Below, one piece after another: positions 44,330 through 51,325 of a stretch of DNA of 64,000 nt. How positions within the stretch are numbered: the stretch's first letter is position 1; the number at the start of each line of letters is the position of its first letter. This stretch comes from Anaerolineales bacterium. Lineage in GTDB: Bacteria > Chloroflexota > Anaerolineae > Anaerolineales > Villigracilaceae. The notes under the pieces were generated by a model. It saw only the letters and a program-made list of their open reading frames with translations. It was not told the origin of the DNA and made no database searches. The DNA lies in the NCBI GenBank assembly GCA_016789305.1, contig JAEURJ010000013.1, forward strand, positions 558,001 through 622,000, read 5' to 3'. The translations under genes were made by a program, and so were the position numbers.

Positions 44330-45166
44330 CTACTCCTTTTCCTCTGAAATAACTTCGTCGATCAAGCCAAGTACTTTTTCAGTCTTTTTTGGATTATCCA
44401 AAATATTTTTCAATGATTTGCGCGATTGCGGTTTAAGTTTGGAAATGGCGGGCAGCATGTCGACGATTTCAGTTGAATATTCCTCGCCTGCTTTTTTTGT
44501 ATCGCCGAATGAAACACTCACCAGCTTTTCCCGATTGAGAACATATGCACCGCCGCCCAAAAGCAGCATGAGGATCATCGCGATCAGGATGACGTTGCCC
44601 CAATTTGTGGGTTGAATGCCAAGCACGATCTGGTCATACCGTTGTGCATAATCGACATAGTTTGGATCATCCACATCGATTTCAGTTGTGCCCAGTGAAG
44701 TTGTTTCGGCAGCTTGTGACTCAACGACAGCAGGCGCTTCTGTTACGACCGTTGAGCTGGTTTCGGCGACAGTGGCATTTCCGCCGCTGCCAAATTCGAC
44801 CCCAAGCGTGGTTGCGTAAACTTGTGCGCGGTCGGTTAAGTCCGCCGGGTGACATTGCGCGCAGGATGCTTCCACATCAGCCAGCGGGGCCACCATGCCG
44901 GTATGTGCTTCTGCTTTATCCGTCGCCTGATTATTGCCGGCGTGACAGATATAGCAAAAATCACCGAACGCGTGTGATTGATGCCAACCGGTCCCGTCAG
45001 CGTTTACCGGCATCTCGGCCTGCACTTCATGGCAGTTCTTGCAGGACGAAGCCTGGGAACCGCATTGTGCTTTTGCCGGGGTCGCGGTCATTAACCAAAA
45101 ACTGGCTGCCAGCACCAACATGATGCCCGCAGCGATTGCAATCAAAAAGAGTCGTCGTCTTTGCAT
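44330..45166 (-). CDS. Triheme c-type cytochrome with membrane anchor and cytoplasmic tail
   Basis: A 278-residue protein. After an N-terminal signal/anchor (about 6-28) come three heme sites: CKNCH at 42, CYICH at 71 and CAQCH at 102. A Thr/Ala/Val-rich linker follows (about 128-160), then a transmembrane helix near 189-209 and a charged tail rich in Lys/Glu to the C-terminus, which would be cytoplasmic. It may pass electrons to the sulfur transporter/enzyme system. I do not recognise an exact family. It is the first structural gene after the ArsR regulator. Confidence 0.75.
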   Translation of the reverse strand: MQRRRLFLIAIAAGIMLVLAASFWLMTATPAKAQCGSQASSCKNCHEVQAEMPVNADGTGWHQSHAFGDFCYICHAGNNQATDKAEAHTGMVAPLADVEASCAQCHPADLTDRAQVYATTLGVEFGSGGNATVAETSSTVVTEAPAVVESQAAETTSLGTTEIDVDDPNYVDYAQRYDQIVLGIQPTNWGNVILIAMILMLLLGGGAYVLNREKLVSVSFGDTKKAGEEYSTEIVDMLPAISKLKPQSRKSLKNILDNPKKTEKVLGLIDEVISEEKE

Positions 45167-45212
45167 CGTTCCTCCAGAGAGAGAAAGTGAATCCCGTTTT
45201 GGGATGATGAAC

Positions 45213-45548
45213 CTAAGCTGTTTCTTCCATTAAATTGGCTTGATACGCGAGCCGTTCACGCATAATGCTGCGCATGATGTCCAACGCCTGGATCAATCGT
45301 GCGTCAGACAGGTGGTAGGTGATCACAGTGCCGGTGCGGACTGTTGTGACCAATCCGCGCTCGCGCAGGACTTTGAGATGGCGCGAAGTTGTGGGTTGAT
45401 TCAGTCCCAGTTCATTTGCCAGCTCAGTCACATTCCGTGGACCTTCATTGAGCGCGTAAAGAATGAGCAGTCGGCTTGGGTCTGAAAGTGCTGCACAAAA
45501 ATTTGCTTCTAATTGAGTGATTTCCTGTTGTAGGGTAGGTGAGACCAT
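45213..45548 (-). CDS. ArsR/SmtB family transcriptional regulator
   Basis: A 110-residue winged-helix regulator (core ALSDPSRLLILYALNEGP and helix-turn-helix VTELANELGLNQPTTSRHLKVL, then the wing GLVTTVRTGTVITYHL). Only one Cys is present (FCAAL near residue 18), so the two-cysteine persulfide sensing of SqrR/BigR and the usual ArsR metal sites are not seen. It heads the sulfur-molybdoenzyme operon and probably controls it. ATG 45548, preceded by AGG, is better than the longer frame from 45617. A dyad lies over its likely promoter. Confidence 0.85.
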   Translation of the reverse strand: MVSPTLQQEITQLEANFCAALSDPSRLLILYALNEGPRNVTELANELGLNQPTTSRHLKVLRERGLVTTVRTGTVITYHLSDARLIQALDIMRSIMRERLAYQANLMEETA

Positions 45549-45560
45549 GAGTACCTGCTT

Positions 45561-45585
45561 ATATGCGTATAAACGAATATTTATA
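45561..45585 (-). promoter_or_regulatory. Candidate ArsR operator and -10 box
   Basis: Arms ATATGCG (45561-45567) and CGAATAT (45574-45580) match in six of seven positions around a TATAAA centre. Beside it on the minus strand is TATAAA (+ coordinates 45580-45585), a possible -10, with TGTCAC 16 bases further upstream as weak -35. The dyad would cover the transcription start of arsR. Confidence 0.45.
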
Positions 45586-45667
45586 TCCCCATCATACATT
45601 TGTGACAGTTTGTACAATAGTGCGGTGTGTCATATTAAGTTATGTTTAATGTCACATAAAATGCATG

Positions 45668-45673
45668 TATAAT
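45668..45673 (+). promoter_or_regulatory. Candidate -10 box of the XRE/cupin regulator
   Basis: A consensus TATAAT lies 46 bases before the ATG. The -35 region (TTTAAT near 45645) is weak. A perfect inverted repeat TGTGACA (45601-45607) / TGTCACA (45650-45656) flanks the upstream region and may be a regulator site. Confidence 0.5.
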
Positions 45674-45719
45674 CCGACCCAATTAACGAGAATTACAAAG
45701 GGAAAGCAGAGGAACTTTT

Positions 45720-46328
45720 ATGGAGACATTTCAACGGGAAGCAATATCCATCGATGTGGCATCACGATTGAAGGAACTTCGCGAGGCGAGGGGTATTTCC
45801 ATGCGCACATTGGCCACCAAAAGTGGTTTGTCCGCGAATGCGCTTTCGATGATCGAGCGCAGCAAAACGTCACCTTCGGTGAGTACACTCTATAAATTGG
45901 CAGATGCTTTGGGGGTTTCTATTACCGCCTTCTTTGGTGAAGAAAGCGAAAAGAAGCAGGTTGTTTTTTTGAAGTCTGACGAGAGAACACGAATGTCGTT
46001 CACTCGCGGCGTGTTTGAAGCCCTGGGTGGAGAGCAGTTTTCAGGTCGAGTCGAACCGTTCATGCTTACACTGGAAAGCGGCGCTTCGAGCGGTCCGCAC
46101 GGGATTTCACATTCCGGTCATGAATTTGTGTTTTGCCTGCGCGGCAAACTCGATTACTATGTAGAGAAGGAAGTTTTTCATCTGGAGGCAGGAGATAGCC
46201 TTTTGTTTGCATCAAAACTGGAACATAAGTGGAAGAATTTAGGCCATACTGTGGCGACAGCCCTGATTATTATTTCAGGCTTTGCTGAAGGGGAACACCC
46301 TCATGCCATGCATTGGAAAAAGGGATAA
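45720..46328 (+). CDS. XRE-family regulator with C-terminal cupin domain
   Basis: A 202-residue regulator with an N-terminal helix-turn-helix (about 14-70, LKELREARGISMRTLATKSG, NALSMIERSKTSPSVSTL) and a C-terminal cupin (about 110-195) containing PHGISHSGHEFVFCLRGKL and LEAGDSLLFASKLEHKWKN. This is the layout of PuuR/MmsR-like regulators that sense a small molecule through the cupin. The ligand and target are unknown. It is divergent from arsR with 171 bases between. AGAGGAA precedes the ATG. Confidence 0.88.
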   Translation: METFQREAISIDVASRLKELREARGISMRTLATKSGLSANALSMIERSKTSPSVSTLYKLADALGVSITAFFGEESEKKQVVFLKSDERTRMSFTRGVFEALGGEQFSGRVEPFMLTLESGASSGPHGISHSGHEFVFCLRGKLDYYVEKEVFHLEAGDSLLFASKLEHKWKNLGHTVATALIIISGFAEGEHPHAMHWKKG

Positions 46329-46338
46329 CACTTAGAAT

Positions 46339-46367
46339 AAAAAGCGCCGCTTCAAGCGGCGCTTTTT
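46339..46367. terminator. Bidirectional terminator
   Basis: Perfect 12-base arms AAAAAGCGCCGC / GCGGCGCTTTTT with a five-base loop, between the XRE regulator (+) and sufT (-). Confidence 0.93.
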
Positions 46368-46377
46368 ATGAATTCGA

Positions 46378-46725
46378 TCAAGCGTACATACCCCAATCGA
46401 GGGCGGATGGATCTTCCATCATGGAAAAATCCCACACATCCATGCCCATTTCAATGGTAACAGGCATATTGAGCCCTTCGGTGGCTTTGGCCTTGGTCAT
46501 CTCGATCATGGCCGGCCCATACGGACAGAATGGAGTAGTGAGGATCATTTTAATTCGGCCAATGCCGTTTTCTATTTCGACATCGCGAATCAAACCCAGC
46601 TGAATGATGTTCATCCCAATTTCAGGATCGATCACTTCGGACAGGCTCGCCCGCGCTTTCTGCACAATATCAGGGTTGGTAGTGTGGATGGTCCACTGGA
46701 TTTCTTTGATTTCGGAGTCGCTCAT
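46378..46725 (-). CDS. sufT: SufT-like MIP18/DUF59 iron-sulfur assembly factor
   Basis: A 115-residue protein with the DUF59 core: VIDPEIGMNIIQLGLIRDVEI near residue 32, followed by a strand with LTTPFCPYGPAMIEM carrying the one conserved Cys and then VTIEMGMDV. SufT/PaaD-like members help mature or deliver [Fe-S] clusters. The start ATG 46725 is preceded by AGAGGA; the longer frame is not used. It lies 26 bases downstream of sufR on the same strand, likely one transcript. Confidence 0.85.
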   Translation of the reverse strand: MSDSEIKEIQWTIHTTNPDIVQKARASLSEVIDPEIGMNIIQLGLIRDVEIENGIGRIKMILTTPFCPYGPAMIEMTKAKATEGLNMPVTIEMGMDVWDFSMMEDPSALDWGMYA

Positions 46726-46751
46726 TTTTTCCTCTGTTTGTTTATAAAAAT

Positions 46752-47378
46752 TTATTTGGTTTTTACCGCCACAGGTTGTACGACATACGTACACTGTGCG
46801 TTGCCGCTTAAAATGCACTGTACTTTGTTTGCAGGTAATGCAAGCATTTTTGAAATCAGCGTTTGGTCCACGGCGCAAACCTCGGGATGCGCCACCCCGA
46901 TTTGATAGTATGGGCATGAAGTTTCATGGATATGGTACTGTCCATCTTTCTTTTCCCATTCCACGGTAAACCCTTCCTGCGCCAGAATATCCTGGACGAA
47001 GTCAAGGCGTTCTTCCATGCTCAGCCCCTTGATGTCATTGGCGTATTGACTGGCCAGATCCTCGGCGACCTGATTGAAAAGGTTGGTGATCACCGGTCCG
47101 GGCATGGTTTCCTTCATCTGAGAAAGCAGTCGTGTAGTCAAACGCATGTATCGCGTGGGAAAATGTTCCATGCCTTCGTCTGTGAGGAGATAAACCAAGC
47201 GCGGCCTGCCGACCCCATGCCTTTCCTCCTGACCTTCAACTAATCCTTCCATTTGAAGGTTGGTCAGGTGATGGCGCACGGAAATGGGGTTAATCCCAAC
47301 AGCCTCTGCAAGATCATTGATAGTAGAGCGTGGCTTTTTCAACAGGGTTTGTAAAATCTTGTCTCGCGTTGATTTCAT
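46752..47378 (-). CDS. sufR: SufR-like iron-sulfur regulator
   Basis: A 208-residue winged-helix regulator. The helix-turn-helix occupies about 5-60 (INDLAEAVGINPISVRHHL, then GRPRLVYLLTDEG), and the C-terminal domain carries four Cys at 155, 168, 188 and 196 (CPYYQIG, HPEVC, QCILSGNAQC) suited to an [Fe-S] cluster sensor as in SufR. It most likely represses the suf operon and itself when clusters are sufficient. ATG 47378 is preferred: a consensus promoter ends seven bases upstream, so the message would be leaderless, whereas the TTG at 47414 is part of the -35 box. Confidence 0.85.
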   Translation of the reverse strand: MKSTRDKILQTLLKKPRSTINDLAEAVGINPISVRHHLTNLQMEGLVEGQEERHGVGRPRLVYLLTDEGMEHFPTRYMRLTTRLLSQMKETMPGPVITNLFNQVAEDLASQYANDIKGLSMEERLDFVQDILAQEGFTVEWEKKDGQYHIHETSCPYYQIGVAHPEVCAVDQTLISKMLALPANKVQCILSGNAQCTYVVQPVAVKTK

Positions 47379-47385
47379 GCCCGGG

Positions 47386-47414
47386 AGTATAACCAAGTCG
47401 TGTTTATGTGTCAA
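47386..47414 (-). promoter_or_regulatory. Consensus sigma70-type promoter of sufR-sufT
   Basis: On the minus strand TTGACA (+ 47409-47414), a 17-base spacer, then TATACT (+ 47386-47391). Seven bases then separate the -10 box from the ATG at 47378, so transcription would begin at or beside the A of the start codon. The nearby repeat at 47413-47443 touches the -35 box. Confidence 0.85.
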
Positions 47415-47443
47415 TATACTAGATAAATATCATAAATATTGAC
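47413..47443. promoter_or_regulatory. Repeated 31-base element, copy 1 (candidate SufR operator)
   Basis: Identical to 50393-50423 at 30 of 31 positions, with T/A as the only change. It contains a direct repeat of ATATTTAT separated by G (on the minus strand) and overlaps the end of the sufR -35 box. The copy 1 flanks also form a dyad of GTCAATAT / ATATTGAC. Its presence at both suf promoters supports an operator. Confidence 0.85.
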
Positions 47444-47462
47444 GGCGAAAATCGAATTGCGC

Positions 47463-50240
47463 TTATTGAATATTAAAGGAAAAAGTCGTGGACCACTCGC
47501 CCCAATTTCCCGCAGAGTCCTTTGCCTTGATTCTCCAGAAATAGACTCCCTTCAAGAGTCCTTCAGCACGGACATATAACTTGTTTGAGGTGGTTTTGAA
47601 TTCGGGGCTCAGGAAAGTGGCGTTGTTGTCCACTTCAACTTGAAATTGGACCGCGTCAATGCTTGCGTTCCATTGCAGCCAGGGTCGCTTGGGAGAGGAT
47701 GAGTTATTGGCCGGGCTGGCAGGTATGGGCTGAGTCGGAGGCGTCTTATCAATTGTAAACACCTGAGTTGCGCTATATTTCCCAGGCAACATGTCCGGAT
47801 TGTATGCGCGGACCTTCCAGAAGAAGATTCCATCCGGGAGAGTCTGGGCAGTAAATGTCGGTTTGCTGGTTGCTTGATTCAGTATCACCTGGGAGAAATT
47901 TTCATCCAGCGCGATTGTGATCTCATAGGCCCGTGCGTTTCTTACCAGTGTCCATGAGAACGATGGAGATGGTGAATTCGTCACGAGACTTCGGCGGGGT
48001 TCCAAAAGAGTGGGAGCCGGAAAATTAGCGCTTTCTTTGGTTACGGTAAAAGATTCTCCTGCGATGAAATTCCCATTTCCTTCGCCGGAGGTCCCCACTG
48101 CATTTCCCGCATTGTCGGTGATGCTGTCATTGTCTGTAAGGTCAAGGCGCAATGACCCTGTGCCGCTTCCAGTATTTAAGGTCACGACATAAAACGGATT
48201 GGCGTTGACTATGTTGCTGATGAAGGCATTGCTGACATTAGTGGTTGAAGCAATAAAGTCGGCCGCATCCACGCCGTTGACTTGTTCAGAAAAGGTAACG
48301 ATGAAATCCACGTTCGGTGCACTGGAAGGATTTGCACTAGCTCGTTGAATGGAAGTGACTATCGGAGCGGTTTTGTCTATTGTGTACGTTTCTCCATTTG
48401 AAAAACTGCCATTGCCTGTACCTGTATTGCCGAGGCTTGTCCCCAGGCTATTGGTGATGCTATCGTCATCAACTACATCCAGTCGAATGGATCCATTCCC
48501 GATTCCAGTGTTGACTGTGACAACATAAAATGGATTGGAGTTTACGATATTACTAATGAATGCTCCACTGATGTTGGCGGTGTTAAGCGCAAAATCCGTG
48601 CCATCCAATCCGGAGACTGATTCGGAAAATGTCACAATAAAATCCACGCTGGGTGAATTTGTTAAAGCAGCCCCAGCGCGAATGATAGATGTGACTGTTG
48701 GTGTACTTTTGTCCACGTCGTAGATTTCACCGCTGGTAAAGCCACTGTTCGGTGTGTTTCCAACTGTATCTACTATGGTGTCGTTGTCGACCATGTCCAA
48801 TCGCAGGGTGGTGTCTCCACTTCCGGTGTTTACTGAGACTGTGTAATTGCTCCCTGACCCGACTATATTGCTGATAAAAGCTCCGCCTGGGCTGCTGGAA
48901 AACAGGACGAAATCGCTTCCATCCACGCCATTTACTGGTTCTGAGAAACTGACAGCGTAATCCACGCTGAGTGCGTTTGTTGGGTTTGGATTAACTTTTG
49001 TTATTGCAAGAACAGCAGGCGGCGTCTTGTCGACCGAATAATTATCGTTACTCTGGAAATCCCCATTTCCAATTCCTGTGCCGCCCAGTGGGTTGAGCGT
49101 GCCTCCAACAATAGTATCGTCATCGTTTAATTTCAGCTGAAATGTGCCGTCTGAAATCCCGGTACTCACCGTAACTGTGTAGTTCGCGCCAATTCCATTA
49201 ATGCCGGTAATGAAGGCGTTATTGCTGTTGGTGACGAGCGCGAAATCAGATGTGTCCACCCCAGTTACCGCTTCTGAAAAAGTTATTGCATAATCCACCA
49301 GGCTTGCATTTGTAGGGCTGGGGTTGACTCGCGTGATCGATGTCACTGTAGGAATCGTCTGTCCCAAAATGTATTGATCGACAAGAACTCCTGCACGGGT
49401 GAACATTTGGAATTTCATGGTTGTGTCAGTGGATTCAACTCGCATAGCACCGTAATCCGAGTTGAATCGGATCTGACTTTCAGGCAGTGTCGTTTCAAAG
49501 CGATAAATATCCGCTCCGCCAAGCCCATTAACGAAATAAGGCAGGCCGTCCACCAGCAAACGTTCATATTGATGATTGTGTCCGGAAAGAACTACATCGG
49601 CCCCCCATTCTTTAAAGGGCCAGCGCATCCATTCGCTGGATTTGTGCCATCCTGAAGTATAGGGAGGATGATGAAATATCACCACATTGAACGGGGAGGT
49701 GGACGCGGCAAGTCCCTTTTTTAACCAGGTTGCTTGTTGTGAATTCGCAGTAACCCCATCTGACTCGCTTCGGTCACTATCCAACATAAAGAAGTGAACG
49801 GGGCCTTGTGTAAATTCATAGTATCTCTGAAAATCACGAAGCCGAAAGTATGCCAGGTAGGCTTCCACGCCTTCACCGGACCAATCGTGATTACCCAGGG
49901 ATGGGTAAAATCTCCTAGTAGGGGAGCCTTCGCCATATGTTCCTGTATAGTTGTATAAGTATTCGTGGTAGTACTGCCCAATATTGGCATCCATTTCGTT
50001 TTTTCCCCCGATTTGATTATTGTCACCGGTTGTAACAATGAAATCCGGATTCCAGCTTTTGACTAGAGCAGCCACGTCCGCCACCGGCTGACCGGCCATC
50101 CCATAGTCCCCAATTACAGCGAAGACGGTCGATGTGTTTTGAGCCCGCACGACCGGCTTCTGGGGTAATGAAAATAAACCTGCCAAAATTAGGATAAAAA
50201 GTATGTTTCGGGTTGACGGCCTGATGAGTGTTAATGGCAT
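47463..50240 (-). CDS. Secreted metallophosphoesterase with Ig-like repeats
   Basis: A 925-residue exported protein: signal peptide (cleavage near 33), calcineurin-like phosphoesterase domain (about 38-290) with GDYG 44, GDNN 72, GNHD 116, HHPP 190 and GHNH 220, the five metal-binding blocks of purple-acid-phosphatase-like enzymes. Four Ig-like repeats follow (about 297-405, 408-512, 514-622, 627-735), then two fibronectin-like domains (743-832, 835-925). No sortase or membrane anchor is visible. It probably hydrolyses phosphate esters outside the cell. It lies between sufR and sufC without evident relation to them. The start has TATAAT seven bases before it. Confidence 0.85.
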   Translation of the reverse strand: MPLTLIRPSTRNILFILILAGLFSLPQKPVVRAQNTSTVFAVIGDYGMAGQPVADVAALVKSWNPDFIVTTGDNNQIGGKNEMDANIGQYYHEYLYNYTGTYGEGSPTRRFYPSLGNHDWSGEGVEAYLAYFRLRDFQRYYEFTQGPVHFFMLDSDRSESDGVTANSQQATWLKKGLAASTSPFNVVIFHHPPYTSGWHKSSEWMRWPFKEWGADVVLSGHNHQYERLLVDGLPYFVNGLGGADIYRFETTLPESQIRFNSDYGAMRVESTDTTMKFQMFTRAGVLVDQYILGQTIPTVTSITRVNPSPTNASLVDYAITFSEAVTGVDTSDFALVTNSNNAFITGINGIGANYTVTVSTGISDGTFQLKLNDDDTIVGGTLNPLGGTGIGNGDFQSNDNYSVDKTPPAVLAITKVNPNPTNALSVDYAVSFSEPVNGVDGSDFVLFSSSPGGAFISNIVGSGSNYTVSVNTGSGDTTLRLDMVDNDTIVDTVGNTPNSGFTSGEIYDVDKSTPTVTSIIRAGAALTNSPSVDFIVTFSESVSGLDGTDFALNTANISGAFISNIVNSNPFYVVTVNTGIGNGSIRLDVVDDDSITNSLGTSLGNTGTGNGSFSNGETYTIDKTAPIVTSIQRASANPSSAPNVDFIVTFSEQVNGVDAADFIASTTNVSNAFISNIVNANPFYVVTLNTGSGTGSLRLDLTDNDSITDNAGNAVGTSGEGNGNFIAGESFTVTKESANFPAPTLLEPRRSLVTNSPSPSFSWTLVRNARAYEITIALDENFSQVILNQATSKPTFTAQTLPDGIFFWKVRAYNPDMLPGKYSATQVFTIDKTPPTQPIPASPANNSSSPKRPWLQWNASIDAVQFQVEVDNNATFLSPEFKTTSNKLYVRAEGLLKGVYFWRIKAKDSAGNWGEWSTTFSFNIQ
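48036..49352 (-). repeat. Four tandem Ig-like domain repeats within the phosphoesterase gene
   Basis: About 105 residues per unit, each starting near TVTSI/VLAI and ending near NGETYTIDK, with the shared core VDYAITFSE / GVDTSDF / YTVTVNTG / DDDTI. They arose by domain duplication and are a spacer or adhesion region. Confidence 0.85.
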
Positions 50241-50247
50241 GGTAAAT

Positions 50248-50253
50248 ATTATA
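50248..50253 (-). promoter_or_regulatory. Candidate -10 box of the phosphoesterase gene, leaderless type
   Basis: TATAAT on the minus strand lies seven bases before the ATG at 50240. No good -35 is found at the usual distance. No Shine-Dalgarno site is seen. Confidence 0.45.
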
Positions 50254-50392
50254 GATTTATCGTGTTGTTTTTTGCGGTGATGGCATGAATTTGATACGTA
50301 GGCGGAGGAGAGCGTCCCGCGGATATGTGAGAGATGGCACAGTTCAATACGTTAAAATCACCAGTTTTCACCTATTAAGATAGGTTTGTCTG

Positions 50393-50423
50393 AATATACT
50401 AGAAAAATATCATAAATATTGAC
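50393..50423. promoter_or_regulatory. Repeated 31-base element, copy 2 (candidate SufR operator at sufC)
   Basis: Copy of the element at 47413-47443 with one mismatch. It covers the first five bases of the -35 box of the suf operon, a position suited for repression. A short perfect dyad ACCTAT/ATAGGT lies just upstream (50370-50385). Confidence 0.85.
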
Positions 50424-50447
50424 ATATCCTGCTGACCCTGCTATAAT
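50419..50447 (+). promoter_or_regulatory. Consensus promoter of the suf operon
   Basis: TTGACA (50419-50424), exactly 17 bases, TATAAT (50442-50447): a perfect sigma70-type promoter. The transcript would start near 50454 and have a leader of about 50 bases before sufC. Confidence 0.92.
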
Positions 50448-50504
50448 GCCAGGACTTCGTTAAAAACGCCAGCAATGGCTTAAAACCCAGGAGCACCTCT
50501 CGTT

Positions 50505-51284
50505 ATGTCGCAACTCGAAATCAAGAATCTGCACGTGAAAATTGAAGATAAGGAAATTCTCAAAGGGCTTACGCTCACGATCAATCAGGGCGAAATACAT
50601 GCTATTATGGGGCCGAACGGCACCGGCAAGTCCACACTGGCTTACACTTTGATGGGGCACCCCAATTACACAGTTACCGAAGGCGAAATTCTCTTTAAAG
50701 GCAAAAACATGTTGGATTTGGAACCTGACGAGCGTTCTCGCGCCGGGGTTTTCCTCGCATTTCAGTACCCAGTGGCCATCCCTGGCGTGACAGTTGCAAA
50801 TTTCCTGCGTACCGCCATTAATGCTCGTCGCCGCGCGGACAATCCCGAAGATAAGGGTATGCCCATTCCTGAGTTCCGTAAGATGCTCAAGGATAAGATG
50901 GACACTTTGAAAATGGACCATGCGTTTGCGGGCCGTTACTTGAATGACGGTTTTTCCGGTGGCGAAAAGAAACGTGCCGAGATTTTGCAGATGGCTACCC
51001 TCAAGCCTGAGATCGCCATTTTGGATGAAACCGATTCCGGACTGGATATCGATGCGCTGCGTATCGTTGCGGAAGGTGTCAACGCTCTTTCCGGTCCCGA
51101 GCTTGGGGTGCTCGTCATCACACATTATCAACGCCTTTTGAACTACATCAAGCCCAGCTTTGTTCACATCATGCTCGATGGGCGCATCGTTGAAAGTGGC
51201 GGTCCCGACCTTGCCCTTCACCTTGAAGATCAAGGCTACGATTGGGTTCGCGAAAAGTACGATGTGGTTGCTGAAGAGAGTTAA
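50505..51284 (+). CDS. sufC: Fe-S assembly ATPase SufC
   Basis: A 259-residue cytosolic ABC-type ATPase of the SufBCD scaffold. Walker [10 protein letters not shown] near residue 36, Q-loop [10 protein letters not shown], signature FSGGEKKR near 148-155, Walker [12 protein letters not shown] and the H-loop in ITHYQRLL. It binds SufB and SufD and drives conformational change for cluster assembly. GAGCACC precedes the ATG at some distance. First gene of the operon, behind a consensus promoter with a repeated operator-like site. Confidence 0.95.
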   Translation: MSQLEIKNLHVKIEDKEILKGLTLTINQGEIHAIMGPNGTGKSTLAYTLMGHPNYTVTEGEILFKGKNMLDLEPDERSRAGVFLAFQYPVAIPGVTVANFLRTAINARRRADNPEDKGMPIPEFRKMLKDKMDTLKMDHAFAGRYLNDGFSGGEKKRAEILQMATLKPEIAILDETDSGLDIDALRIVAEGVNALSGPELGVLVITHYQRLLNYIKPSFVHIMLDGRIVESGGPDLALHLEDQGYDWVREKYDVVAEES

Positions 51285-51325
51285 TGGTCAAACCTTAGTG
51301 GTAAAGAATTACCCGGAGAATTAAC

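Noticed and set aside
48036..49352. Repeats in the phosphoesterase gene considered as a possible CRISPR or satellite array
   Set aside because: Units are about 315 bases, in frame, and diverged at the third codon positions, which marks them as protein domain repeats.
50460..51233. Open frame antisense to sufC
   Set aside because: Fully covered by sufC; product has no known pattern and would run across the sufC start.
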